From Knufia peltigerae (taxonomy: Eukaryota > Ascomycota > Eurotiomycetes > Chaetothyriales > Trichomeriaceae): a stretch of DNA of 64,000 bases. Every line of letters starts with the position of its first letter. Position 1 is the first letter of the stretch. The stretch lies in assembly GCA_030247855.1 (NCBI GenBank), contig JAPDRN010000154.1, forward strand, positions 1 to 64,000, in the 5' to 3' direction. The position numbers were made by a program, and so were the translations under genes. The notes under the pieces were generated by a model. The model searched no databases, was not told the origin of the DNA, and saw only the letters and a list, made by a program, of their open reading frames with translations. This document shows positions 41,819 to 53,500 of the stretch, piece by piece.

Positions 41819-42451
41819 TCATTTATCATATCTTTTCACTTCACTCTTGCTGTTCTTATTGTTCTTGGGATCCAACCGTGGCCCCGACCCTCCTGTCGTC
41901 TCTGATTGACCACTTATCTCACTGCTCTCCTTCGCAACTCCTCCAGGCTTTTCGGGAGAATGATAATGGCGGTTTCTGTTCTGGCCTGCAGGTAATTCAC
42001 CGCCCTGCGAATACTTGCGCAGGTCACTGTACTGGAGAACCTCGAGCGCTCTATCATGCGAGGCGTGAAGATGCACCTTGGGTACTGCAGACTGCGCGAG
42101 TTGCCCTTTTTGCGCCGCATCAAATGCTTCTTTCCATCGACTCGCACATAAACACCATTTCATTCCATCCTTGACGCCCGCCTTTTCCAGATTGTTCCCC
42201 TTTGAATTTGTAAAATCAAGAAACTCTTTGTTCACGGTGGCGCCCACCGAATGATTCCCAGAATCGTCGGAACCGCTTCTACAGTAACCGTCCCTGTAGT
42301 GTCCAACAGGGTAATCTTGTGTGAGTTGGGCTAAAGGTCCTCCAGCCACTTGACGAAGTTAGTCGTGGTGAAGAGGAATAGTCACAGCTGATTGCCTACC
42401 ATTCTTATTCTTCATCATCTCCTTGCTTGACTTTTGATCTGGTAAACCCAT
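41819..42451 (-). CDS. DUF2237 family protein
   Basis: Two exons (42451-42400 and 42348-41819), 51-nt intron with a GACTAAC branch site, 193 aa. The join gives NKNVAGGPLAQLTQDYPVGH, followed by YRDGYCRSGSDDSGNHSVGA, TVNKEFLDFTNSKGNNL and GMKWCLCASRWKEAFDAA. These are the conserved blocks of DUF2237, a small family shared by bacteria and fungi with no established function. Two invariant-looking Cys (GYC, KWCLC) and the GNHS motif could be active-site or metal residues, but this is conjecture. The last ~45 residues are a disordered, Ser/Lys-rich tail outside the domain. The ATG at 42451 was preferred because it gives a short N-terminus. An in-frame ATG at 42601 would add 50 hydrophobic residues not expected for the family. 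Confidence 0.85.
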
Positions 42452-43575
42452 GTTGAACGAAGAAGCTGCTCGTTCGCGCAAGGTCTCCTTAATAGTCGCT
42501 ACTACTAATCCTGCGATGGTGTGGAGGAATCTGAGCAGTTGATATTGGAAACAGAAACCGAGAAGTTGCAGCCCAGGAACAATCTCGTCCTGATTAGCCA
42601 AAAGGGCAATTCCAGGCCCGGCGGAATCGTAGTCAGAGTCATGGTCATGTTCATGTATGAATCATGACGTTTACAAGGGAGTGTTGCAAGTTACATCATG
42701 TATCTGAAAACATTGCTGGTGCCGAAGCCGACTTGGTGGCTCATGCCATCAGAATGACACTGACCATGAGACTTGACTGTGTAAGATCATCAGTATTGCA
42801 AGGATAGGACTGTGAGGTTTAGAAGGGCGTCAGAAGTCAACTATCGATCATCTATCTCTGTCCATACTCGTGAGGGCTGCGGAAGTACAAGTTATTCCGT
42901 TCCGTGAAGGCAGATATGATTGACGTACGGAGTAGATTCTCCCTTCCAAAGTCTCATACTTTCTTTCATCTCTAACAACTCACATGGGGCTCGAGAATGC
43001 GTCTATCCGTCACTGAAAGGCACTTCATCGAGACGAAAAAGCTCTAGAACAACTTTGATAATGTGTGAAGCTGACTCGGCGCAATTTACCTACATGTGCT
43101 GGCTACAAGCGGATCACGACGCCGCGGAATTCACCCGTTGCAACAGCCATCCGCCTTCAGGTCTCACTCCATCTTGCAGCAGGACACGCAGAACACAAGA
43201 GATCTGCCAATATTGATTACCTATAGTAGATGCGTATTCGGTAATGCATCGGTCAAGAGCCCCAATTCGGGGAAACGGCTATTGCTGACGGGGAAGGAAA
43301 CGGCCCTCCGGCATCGAGAAGAGTTGACCCTCACAGATCGGCCTTCGTCCCAGCGAGTCATCGACCAAGCACGACCATTTACCCACACGCACATCTGCGT
43401 CCGAGGCTAGCATTCTTTGCTTTCTGTCCCGTCATTCAGACTTCTTGCATGTTTTACATCTATGTACATATATGGCGGCTGCCACGTTCTTGTGTCCTTG
43501 AGAGCCTGAAGGAGAAATAGCTAGTGTTCAATCACCTGCGGGCTTTCGTTTTCTTTGATCGTCTTTACCCTGGCC
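42452..43575. other. Divergent intergenic region, DUF2237 gene / MFS transporter
   Basis: 1.1 kb with the promoters of both flanking genes. A TACGGAGTA word occurs at 42926-42934. No gene is supported. Confidence 0.4.
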
Positions 43576-45446
43576 ATGCTCAATGAGCATGACACGACTC
43601 AGGATGAAGGATCTTTGGACCAGCAAGTGGTAGTCCCAACCCCCTACCAAGAAGAGCTCCAAAATGTTCCCATTCACGACCATCCATATACAGTAGCAGA
43701 CCCCAGTTCAGGGCAGGAAGAGATTGAATACCTCTACCTGACCTTCGAATCGGACATACCTCTGACCCCAGCATTTGCTCCAGGAGTCGAAGTCGATCGT
43801 CCGCCACTTCCAGATCTACGCCACTACGACAACCCATTTTCGTGGTCCAGGACCAGGAAGAACTGGATGACATGGCTCTCATGCTCCGCCAATATCGCAG
43901 CTGCGTATTCAGCAGGGTCGTATGCTTCACCCGCTTTCCAACTGACGGAGAAATGGGGTGTGTCAGAAGTAGCATATAACGTTGGCATCACCGTCTTCAC
44001 CTGCGGTTTTGGGTTTGCCCCGATGGTCCTGGCTCCTTTTTCAGAGATCAATGGCAGGAGGCCAGTTTTCATTGCGACCGGTGCACTCTTCGTCAGTAAG
44101 TGTAACTTTTTCGACACCCGATAGCAAACCAGTCTCTGACCGAGGTACTGTAGTATGTCAACTGTGTTGTGCTGTGACCGAATCCTACGGTGGCATGCTT
44201 GCTGCTCGTTTCTTCCTCGGTGTTGGAGGCTGTGAGTGATCATTCTTTTGTGCACTCGTATGTGCCCTGCTGATACATCTTTGTTTTTAGCAACCTTTTC
44301 CACCATGGTCGGAGGTATCCTCGCGGACGTATGGATCACAGCCGAGAGGAATACTCCTATGGTTCTTTTCACCGGCGCAACTCTACTCGGTACAGGTAAG
44401 TCTAGACTCTGAGTACTACAGAGCCCTTGGTGTGATGGAGGGCTGACCATTGCACAGGCCTTGGCCCACTGGTGAGTGGTTTTGTGGCACAGCATCTATC
44501 CTGGCGATGGGTGTTCTGGATCCAAGTCATCACCAGTGGCACTTTGGTGTCTCTTGTCACGATTTTCTTCCGAGAGACTCGTGGAACCATCATCCTTAGT
44601 CGCAAGGCCAAGATCCTCAACAAGTGGTACGAAGAGTTGGAACAGGCCGGCGCTCTCGGTATGGAATCTCAAGTTTTTGACCGCGACAAGAGAGAAGACA
44701 CACAAAAAGCGCGCCGCATCAGGTGGAAAGTCAAGGCCGACGAAGAAAGATCCTCGATAGGCCGCATGATCGCCGTGTCCCTGTACCGACCGATCCACAT
44801 GCTCTTCACCGAACCCGTGGTCTTCTTTTTTAGTTTGTGGGTTGGGTTTTCCTGGGCCATTCTGTATCTGCAGTTTGGCTCGATCCCCTTGGTGTACGAG
44901 GTCAACCACGGATTCTCGTTGGAACAGACCGGCGCCATCTTCACCTCCATCTGCGTCGGTGCCATCCTCTCCACGCTCCTCTCCATCTGCCAGGAAAACT
45001 ACGCCGTCAAACATTACCCGGTCAAGATCAACGGGTCCCCCGAGGGTCGATTGGCCTTCGCCTGTGTCGAGTCGGCCCTGATGCCCATTGGGATTTTCTG
45101 GTTTGGGTTTACCTGCTACCCGTCCATCCACTGGGTAGTCCCCACGATAGGCGTCTCCATCGCCACCATGGGCATCTTCAGCATCTTCCTTGCCACCTTC
45201 AACTACACGGCCGACGTCTACCACATCTACGCCAGCTCGGCCCTGGCCGCGTCGGGACTGTGTCGGAATTTGCTGGGCGGGTCGTTCCCGCTCGTGACCA
45301 AACAGATGTACCGCAACCTGGGCTTCCAGGCCGCCAGCGGGTTACTCGGCGGCATCGGTGCCCTGTTGACCCTCGTGCCGTGGGTCCTCTACTTCAACGG
45401 TCCCAAGATCAGGGCGAGGAGTAAGATTGCCAGTGCTTTTACATGA
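43576..45446 (+). CDS. MFS transporter, DHA1 (polyamine/multidrug) type
   Basis: Four exons (43576-44095, 44154-44231, 44291-44395, 44458-45446), introns 58-62 nt, 563 aa. A hydrophilic N-terminus of about 90 residues leads to NPFSWSRTRKNWMT, the NP-x-x-W block that precedes TM1 in fungal DHA1 drug:H+ antiporters. Twelve membrane segments are expected. Motifs seen: SEINGRRPVF (the motif A loop after TM2), ARFFLGVGG, and LGTGLGPLVSGF with WRWVFWIQ (antiporter motif C region between TM5 and TM6). A long charged loop follows TM6. The C-terminus is short. The family exports toxic organics, polyamines and secondary metabolites across the plasma membrane; the substrate cannot be told. The start ATG at 43576 lacks independent support. 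Confidence 0.92.
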
Positions 45447-46041
45447 CCAGTCGTTAATAGCTCTAGGCATGGGAGGCAAGAAACCATAGGCTTAAACATG
45501 GCAATAATACTATCGTTGTTAGTACTCGTTATGGTAGTACCTTTTCAGATCATTGTTCCAAATGTAGTTGAAGGACATGGGAAAGAAAACCAAACGAGTC
45601 AATGCCGAGAGCACAAGTCATGAATAATTCAAGATTGGTATTTTCTGCCAGACCCAAGGGTATCTGAATACCTGACCTAATATCTCTGGAGGAGACATGT
45701 AAAAAAGGCAGAGCCACGGTGCACTGTCGGTCCGTCTAGTCGTGGCCCGGGTAATAACTCTCGTCCCAATACAAGCCCATTGTGAACCTCGCCTTGGAGT
45801 TTTCCCTGGAAAGACGCGCCATTCCTTTTGTTCGTTTTCCATTTTCTCCCCTTCAGCTCCGGTGAAATACACATACATTGTCATCCAATCCCATCCCCAA
45901 AGTTGAATGATCACCAATCCGATTGTTGTCGCCATGGGAAAATAAACCGGGCTCTCATCGCCTCTGAACTACTCCGATAGAACGAGGTCCGTCGTTCGCT
46001 CCCTGACGCGCGTAGAGATTCCTGGTTCATCGATTCGGGCT
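45447..46041. other. Convergent intergenic region, MFS transporter / TAF5
   Basis: 595 bp of 3' flanking sequence for both genes. I see nothing else in it. Confidence 0.4.
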
Positions 46042-48653
46042 TCACTTGCTCTGCTCCGGCAGATAAGCGCCACCGGCAATTACAAGATTCATATTGGTGA
46101 ACTTGACATGATACACGGGGCTCTGCTTGGTCAGGAAAGCGCTGATTTGGTCGCTGGTGACGACGGCGTCTTTGCCTCGTTTCTTGTGCACGCTCGGTCC
46201 TACTCCTGGGGCTCCACCGGCGGTGCCGGCCGTGAGGTTGATGTTCGATGCGGGTGCACCTGCGCCGCCCGTACCACCGCCGGCAGCGCCTCCTCCGGCA
46301 CCGCCGTCGGCCTTGCCCCCTGGGCCGACGCCGGCAGCACCGTCTGTCTTCGCCGCGGTCGCCGCAGCCTCTTTCGCAGGGCCGGTCACGTCCCACGTGC
46401 GCACCGTGCAATCCGCACCGCCGGACACCAGCACCGTCGACTCGGCACTCCAGCTCAGGCTCCAGATGCCACCCTTGCCGTGTCCTCGCATCTTCTTGAG
46501 CAATCTTCCCGGACCCAGATCCCAGAGTAAGATCACACCCGTGTCGTCCGCGCTGGCCAAGATCTTGCCGTTGCGTGAGCACGACAGTGCCGTGATCATC
46601 GACGTGTGACCCGTGAACATTCGTACGGGGTTGCCGTTGTTCAGCGCCCACATGCGTACCGTCTTGTCACTCGACGCGGTAAAGACGTAGCTGCTGTTGG
46701 GGTGCCAAGCTACCACGTCGACGTCGTCGTCATGCCCCGCGAGGAAGCGGACATTGCGAATGTGGTCGGTCATCCAGATCCGTGCCGTCTTGTCGTGGCC
46801 TGCGCTCGCGAAATAGTGTCCGAACGGACCCCAAGTCACGCTCCAAACCGGTCCCACGTGTCCCTTGTAGACGACGACACAGGCAAAGGCGTCTATACTC
46901 CAAAGACGGATGCTGCCGTCTGCGCTGGACGAAAGCAGCCACTTCGCATCGGTAGAGCCAGAGTCTGGGGTCGGCTTCCAGCTGGACGGTGAAAAAGACA
47001 CGGCGTACACGGGTCCGGAATGGCCGACGAGGCGCTGAGAATTCTGCGGTTGGCCGTTGACGGGCTGTCCCAGGGGGCTGCCATCCAAGGTCCAGACACG
47101 GATGTAGCTGTCATGGAAACCCGCCGCAACAAGGTTGTTGTCGCCGCTGAAGTCGAGACAGCATATACCATCGTGCGTGTTGTGGAAAGTGTACATGACG
47201 ACGCTGACGCCAGGGCCGATGCCGCCCGTGCGGGACTCGATCTTGACTCGGTCTCGATTTTCGCGGATCTTTTGAACTTCAAGGGCGACGTCACGGGCCG
47301 TGGAAGGCGGGAAGGGGATCTCGGCGCGTGTCGGTCCTTCATCTTCGTCTTCTTGTTTGATGTTGATCTGCTCATGGACCTGAACGAGCGACGGTTGATC
47401 AGCACGAGGGGGTACCGCAAGATCGAGGTCCATCAAATCGCCTCGAACGTCTTCCTCAACTTCCTTATCCAATGGTAGTTTGCCCAGTTTCAACGTCGCG
47501 AGGTTATTACCGACAGTCGGGTCTGTGGATGATATGGCATTGCCCGGACGGTGACCTGGAATACCCTCATCCTCAGCAGGCATGTCTTGACCATCGATTC
47601 CGCGTTGAATGATGGATGCGAAGCTGTAGCGGTCATCGGCAGCACGTTCGACTTGGCGGAGGTCCAAATGTTTCTCGACAATTTCAATGAAAAGTCTGAA
47701 TCCAGCTTGGGGGAGACTTTCGAGGAACTGCATGAAGTAGATGAAGGCGGAGTTGCTAAGGGAGAGGCGGTATTTGTTGTCGCGGTAGAGTTTGGCTGAT
47801 TTGTCTTCGCCATGCTCGGGGAGGGTGATTTTCTCGATGCTACGGAGGTCGTACTCGTGTTCCTTCCTGAAATCTTCGGAGAACTTTTGGAACAACATTT
47901 TCGCGTCTTTGGTGTAGAATTGTTTCACCAGGCTGAGATACGAGTAGATGAACATCGGCCAGAGAAGACGCTTGACCTCGGGCTTGTAGATATCGAGAGC
48001 GTCGTCCGTCCAAGCTCGTAGGCGCGCAAACATCTCGTAGTAACGGGGTGGGCCTTTTGGAGCTGGACTGATATCGCCATCCTTGGGAATCTCTTGATTT
48101 GATGATTCGGCTCGCAGTGTGGCTTCAGTTCTGTGGTAACCTTTCTTCGCTAAGTAATCGATAACCTGTTGAGGGTCAGTCATGTCGGCTCCTTCCATTT
48201 TCTCCATGATGGGTGCAATCAGATAGTCACATTGACATCGCAGGTGTAATTTGGTTTTTATTGATCATGTTGGGATAAATCGGAGTGAGCGGAAAACGCG
48301 CCGCGCCGAGCGCATGTTCAACTTCACTACAAAGCAGCCGCTTAAATTCAATGAACAAAACGCGAAAGAAGGTTCCAGAGAGCTAGGGGCTCATCCTACC
48401 CTCGGGTTCTGAACCATAACAACAAAACAGGCAACAAACCGCAAGGGACAATGCTTACAATCTGGTTGAGATTCTGTTGGCTCATACCACCACCTCCACC
48501 ACCTGACGGTGCGGCTACAGGGGCAGATGTACCAGAGACTGGAGCGTTTGCAACTCCATTTACCAGAGGTGCAGAAGTCGGAGTCGCCAACGGCCCATTT
48601 GGTCCTGTACTCGCGCTTCTCGGCCCTGGGCTGGGCGCGGTCTGCCCGGACAT
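46042..48653 (-). CDS. TAF5: Transcription initiation factor TFIID subunit 5 (TAF5)
   Basis: Two exons (48653-48459 and 48165-46042), 293-nt intron, 772 aa. Exon 1 codes a Pro/Ser/Gly-rich N-terminus ending MSQQNLNQI. The splice joins it to VIDYLAKKGYHRTEATLRAE, completing a LisH motif that the downstream ATG at 48207 would cut. The TAF5 N-terminal domain follows (FARLRAWTDDALDIYKPEVK, RLLWPMFIYSYLSLV, FYTKDAKMLFQKF). The C-terminal half is a WD40 propeller with clear GH-WD blades, for example VYKGHVGPVWSVTWGP and GHDDDVDVVAWHP. A Gly/Ala-rich insert lies after the last clear WD blade. TAF5 scaffolds TFIID, and in many fungi also SAGA. It is divergent from MED11 across 328 bp. Confidence 0.93.
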
Positions 48654-48981
48654 TGTCGCCGCGCTTTCATGCACTGGCTGAGGAATTTTTCGGTGCTACT
48701 GTACCATTGGGAAGATTCAAACGTTATGGATGCGACAAAGAAGATGTGATGAAGACATTGATGATGTCTCAAAGAAGTGAACAAGTTCAGACACGGAACA
48801 TCTTCAACTGCCAAGTCTGATATGTTCTAGATCACGCTAACCCTCTTTAGGCCAAATGTATCGGGTAACCTGCCTCACACGAAATGATTGTTCTACCCAA
48901 TGAAGTTGAACTCACTTGACCCTGCGACATGTTATGCTCGCATCTGCACAGGAGCTTTTGGTTGTACGGCATGGCATAGAA
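48654..48981. promoter_or_regulatory. Shared divergent promoter, TAF5 / MED11
   Basis: 328 bp separate the two start codons, so both 5' UTRs and core promoters must fit in it. A CCAAT box lies at 48897-48901 on the MED11 side. Confidence 0.6.
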
Positions 48982-49524
48982 ATGGACCTTGATGCGCCTG
49001 CTCCAGCCGAGGCGTCCAGATTCAGCCCAGCTGATCGTATCGCAGAATTGAACGAGATCGATACGTCAATCGCAACGTTACTATCTGCTGCCTCTGAAGC
49101 AATCGGTATCCTCTCGAATCAGCCTACTTCTGAGGCACAGGCAAAAGCTCTTCAGAACCCCGAGGCGGCTCGCTCTGCTTTCACCACTGCTGCAGACACA
49201 TATTTCTCAACCCTCTCTTCCATCGAAGTTCGACTCCGCCGGCAAGTCTACGCATTGGAAGAAGCCAACCTCATAAGACCAGGCGACGAAAGAGACAGCA
49301 GAAGAGGCCGAGCGATCGGAGGCGATAGCAGTCTGACCAAAGTTGGAGGGGGTCCTCTAGACCCAAGCTGGTTGAATGCAAGAGCTAGCGATAAGGTAGG
49401 AGCTGGGATGAAACGGGAACTCTTGAGTCGAGCACGGGAATTTGTGGAAAGAGCCGATCAAGGTACACAAGATTTGGTCATCAAGGATGATGCCACGCAG
49501 GATCAAGAAAGAGAGATGGGCTGA
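48982..49524 (+). CDS. MED11: Mediator of RNA polymerase II transcription subunit 11
   Basis: Single exon, 180 aa. RIAELNEIDTSIATLLSAAS near residue 15 and the later helical stretch FTTAADTYFSTLSSIEVRLR match the four-helix Med11 fold of the Mediator head, where it pairs with Med22. The middle (RPGDERDSRRGRA) and the acidic C-terminus are fungal-specific extensions. The ATG at 48982 (MDLDAPAPAE) gives the most typical N-terminus. An in-frame ATG at 48934 would add 16 residues (MLASAQELLVVRHGIE) and cannot be excluded. Head-to-head with TAF5. Confidence 0.85.
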   Translation: MDLDAPAPAEASRFSPADRIAELNEIDTSIATLLSAASEAIGILSNQPTSEAQAKALQNPEAARSAFTTAADTYFSTLSSIEVRLRRQVYALEEANLIRPGDERDSRRGRAIGGDSSLTKVGGGPLDPSWLNARASDKVGAGMKRELLSRAREFVERADQGTQDLVIKDDATQDQEREMG

Positions 49525-50545
49525 AGCTATATTGAGCCATGCCTTCACATTCCGCCCAGCCTTCAAACTCAAGCGTTATGTTGTCTCACAGCGATGGCTT
49601 CAGTGGGACTGTGTGGTCTCTTCGACAGCTCAGATTATGAATTTGCAGGCACCAACGTGTTCTCAAAAAGCCAATGACCACATTGGGAGCGTGACCGCAC
49701 TGGGAGCGTGACCGCACTGGGAGCGTGACCGCACTGGGAGCGTGACCGCACTGGGAGCGTGACCGCACTGGGAATATCACCACACAAACTATTCAATTTA
49801 TGTCAACTTGACATGGTCAATCAGCAATAGCTGATTCAGTTGTGATATGGCATACATGGGTGCTGAGGTCATCAGTGCCAACCCTCTCATCCAAGATTCC
49901 CGCCACACTTTGATGAACATGTGAACTGAAGTCATTGTTCGCTTTCGATAAGAACGGGGACTCAGGGAGGTTGGACGATAGATCAAAGAACTGCACCTGA
50001 CGGTGTGCCCTACAGTGTGCAAGGGCAATCCAACACGAGCACATGTCCCAAGAATGTGCTATCAGAGAAGAGAAGAACTTAGATTAGACCTGGCCTGGAG
50101 AGAGACCACCGTCTGAGAGGAACCAGGATATCGAACCGGAGATGGCAGCTAGAGCAATAAACTCGTCGATTCCATGGTTTCTTCCGTCAGCCAACTAAAG
50201 TGTCTACCTATTCACCTAGATGAATATCCTATCTTAGACAAGAGTATTCCTGTTAGTCAGAGTGAAGCAATGTAGATGTGTATTCTTATTTACTGGTGAA
50301 TTGTGGTTTGATTATGACCAATGAGGAAGGCGCTTGGCGAAGTTCATTCTGGCCTCGAAATGATCGCGCTTCTCTCACTCATTCTCACTCCCCTTTCGTG
50401 CAATATCGCCCTGTTTAACATCTTTCTACGCCTTCTAGCCTCATACGATACTGACATGCACTGGACTCTCGCTTTATAATGTCCATGGAGTTTGGGATGT
50501 CACCTATTATGTCTGGCTGCTCTTGAACAAATATCGACTGTATCC
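49525..50545. other. Intergenic region, MED11 / FAR11, with a minisatellite
   Basis: 1 kb without a supported gene. It contains five perfect 17-bp tandem repeats at 49684-49768 and, at the right, a pyrimidine-rich promoter-like stretch before the FAR11 start. Confidence 0.5.
49684..49768. repeat. 17-bp minisatellite, five perfect copies
   Basis: The unit TGGGAGCGTGACCGCAC is repeated head to tail five times with no mismatch and no spacer, then a partial TGGGA. It lies 160 bp after the MED11 stop, probably in or just beyond its 3' UTR. Perfect identity points to recent expansion. Confidence 0.95.
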
Positions 50546-53500
50546 ATGGCCTCCGATCACCCGGGCCAAGAACTTTCGCAAGGTCAACACTTATTCGTCA
50601 GAGCAGATGAGGTCGACGCTGGAACCACCATATTATCGCCCAGTAAAGATCTCCCCTTGAGTGCGCTGAGCCCTTCCGATACAATACCTCCAGGAAGTAG
50701 ACCAAAGGCTCCACCTCGTCCAGCTCTAAGACGTGAAGGTTCAGCACCACCACCTCCACCACCTTCGCAGCCGCCTCCTGCTCCTCCAACACAAACAGAT
50801 CCTACTGATTCTCTCAGCTTACCACAGCTACGGCAATTGGTAAGCCAGTTCCCGAAGATCGAGCAGCAAGCGTACGCTTTTCAATATAGTGATGCCGAAG
50901 ACTACGAGCCAGAAGTCGACGAATGGTTTCACTACACGGAGCTAGAACAGGACCGGGACTATCTTCTGGTATCGCGAGAATCATTCGAGCAGCGATGGAA
51001 ACAGTTCTGCCAAGAACAGGAAATCCCTGATGACTCAACATGGATTACAGTGAGCCCAGATGAGCGTCAGCTTTTCCTGTCGGAAATCCGCAAGGATTTG
51101 GCACAGACATCTTATCCCTCTCGCATTGATGCTCTATGCTGTGTATTCTACATTCTGACTGGTGTTTGGAGCGTGACATCTGGTCTAGAACCGAAGCGCC
51201 CCAGCAAAGAGAATGAAGAGCTGTCTAAACCCGAGGATGAGCGACCTAATTTTGTTCAAGTGCATTGGATGCACAAAGGGGCGGACGAGGTTCTCCAGAG
51301 TGGGATCATATCATATCTCTACACGTGCCTGATCAAAGCCGCACAAGCTCCTGATGAGTGGCGTGCACAGCTGGACGATGCCGACGATCTTGGTGAAGGA
51401 GCCTTTGGAGAGGCTGACTATAGAGAACTCAGCCTCTGTCTCTCAGCTTTCTATCTTCTCGTCGAATCGGCCAGGGTAAGAATCAACGATACTGCCGGGC
51501 AAGAGTTACGACAATCGATTGCTTCTCTAGAACCCAATCTCCTTGTCTTCCTTACCAGCATCATTTCACGGCTGAGATGGGATGAATCATACAACATACC
51601 TCTCATGCATGCATTACAACTATTCTGGAAGTCGATACTTGTATTGTTCGGGGACCTGACACAACATTTGGAAAGGATTAAAAGCATTCTACAGCCACGA
51701 GTCGATCCGTTCTCCGCTGACGCTGCACACCCCGTTCTGACGGCTTCTCCCCTAGACTACCATCAATTTCGACAGGAGATCACCTCGAAGTATCCTGCGT
51801 ACAACCCCCCATTGCCCTTGATTCCGCTCGAGACGGAGCAGAAAACCATGCTCCCACCGTTGCCACAACAAAGCCGACCTGACTCTGCCGCTCAAGCCTA
51901 TTCCCAAACCGGCAATGCTACGCGTGGCTCAATATTCCATCAGCCGGTCCATATTGCTACGCCAGCTCCTTCACCACCTCCTTCACCCATCGGACCAGGC
52001 GGCAAGGCAGGTAAAAAGCAGAACTATCAGACGAATCAGAATTTCCCTTTCCTTTACCCCCCACTCGACAGCTCCAGCAACACAATCGGCGGCAAGGGAT
52101 CGACGGAGGTGCAAGATTCGATGGTAGGGAAGCAGTGGGAAGGCAGCGACATCCCTCTGTCAATCATTGAAGCCGGAGAGTTGTTTGCCAGTCGAATGAG
52201 GATGACGAGAGCCATGCGCCAGTTATGGAAGGAACGAGATCTCTTTATGAAATATGAAAGAGGCTGGCGTGCTGACAAATTTGGTGCATCCGATGCGTGC
52301 AGCGAAGATTCACAGGAAGAAAATGAACTCAACAGTCTAGATCCCGACCTTCGGGCTCGCATGGAGGCTGTCGAAGAATTTTTCCAACAAGCTCTGCCTG
52401 ACCTCCAATCTCTAGTCATAGTTATGATGAAAGTCATGCTCACCAATGTCCAAGATATTGCAGTTCGAAATGGTGGTCTTCAAGATCCGTCCCAGACCGG
52501 TGGACTCAGTCGCTCCAAATCGAATTCTAACATGGCTCAGACTCAAGGCCTCCCCATGCCGCCGCCTCCGCCACGCCCGGCAGAGATGACCTTGGAGGAT
52601 CTTGATAACGTCAGATCTCGAGAAATCAGCCAGAAGGCCGTTTCTGGAGCAATCTTCTTACTATTAAAGTGGCTGAAGGTGTCTCATATTTTGAAGTTTG
52701 AGTACATGACACAACTGTTGTTGGACTCCAATTACATCCAGCTAACCCTGAAGTACTTCGCCCATCAGAACCTGGAAGACCTTGTGGCGTTCAAATATGA
52801 CCGAGAGGATCTCAGCGTGTGGCACTATTGTCACGCACATTCTGACCATCCGCCACTGTCTCCTACCAGTCCCGGTGAAAGGTCAGAGGCTTCTAGCATA
52901 GATGAGGCTATCCCACCGTCAATCCCTCGCCACCGAAAATCGCCGATCTCAAGGCCCGATGGTCAATTTGGAGAACAAGATCTGTCTCAAGGGCTGGACG
53001 CACAGAATCGTCCATCGGTCGACGAACTCGGCAACCCCCTGGGACCCGTTCCCTCGCAACCAATCACTGTCTATTCATTTCGCCAGTTCCAGACTGCCAT
53101 CCATCTTCTTCGCATACTGCAAAAGCTCACACGCAGCAAGTCTCATCGAATTCTATTCCTTGTAACGTTCAAATCCTCTCAGATTTTGAGGCGAATCCTC
53201 CGTGTACCCGATCCGACGTTGCGCCTGTACGTCCTGAAATTGTTCAAGTCGCAAGTTCCTTACTGCGGCCGGAAATGGAGACAAAGCAACATGCGTGTCA
53301 TCACGGCGATCTATCTCCACTGCCGACCGGAGTTGAGGGATGAATGGCTCGCAGGCATGCATGATGCTAGTGTCGAAGGCGAGGTCGATGAGGCTGTGCC
53401 GCTGGAATGGGCACTCAGAGGTTTGACATTTTGGTGGCAAAGACGTATGTATCCTGGCATCACGAGGAAGGGTAAGCGTGGTACAGTGCCAAAAGGCAAG

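Noticed and set aside
42452..42601. Upstream ATG at 42601 as the DUF2237 start
   Set aside because: Would add about 50 hydrophobic residues unlike the family; this stretch is more likely 5' UTR.
44496..45224. 242-codon antisense frame inside the MFS transporter
   Set aside because: Very Asp/Gly/Glu-rich, typical of the reverse complement of membrane-protein codons.
48166..48207. ATG at 48207 as the TAF5 start
   Set aside because: Gives MEKMEGADMTDPQQ before a broken LisH motif; splicing from the exon at 48653-48459 restores the conserved sequence.
49684..49768. Tandem repeat as a CRISPR array
   Set aside because: Units are 17 bp, directly adjacent with no spacers, in a eukaryotic genome; it is a minisatellite.
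50100..50160. B-box-like GGTTCGATATCC on the minus strand as a tRNA
   Set aside because: The flanking bases do not form a T stem or acceptor stem, and no A box lies at the right distance.
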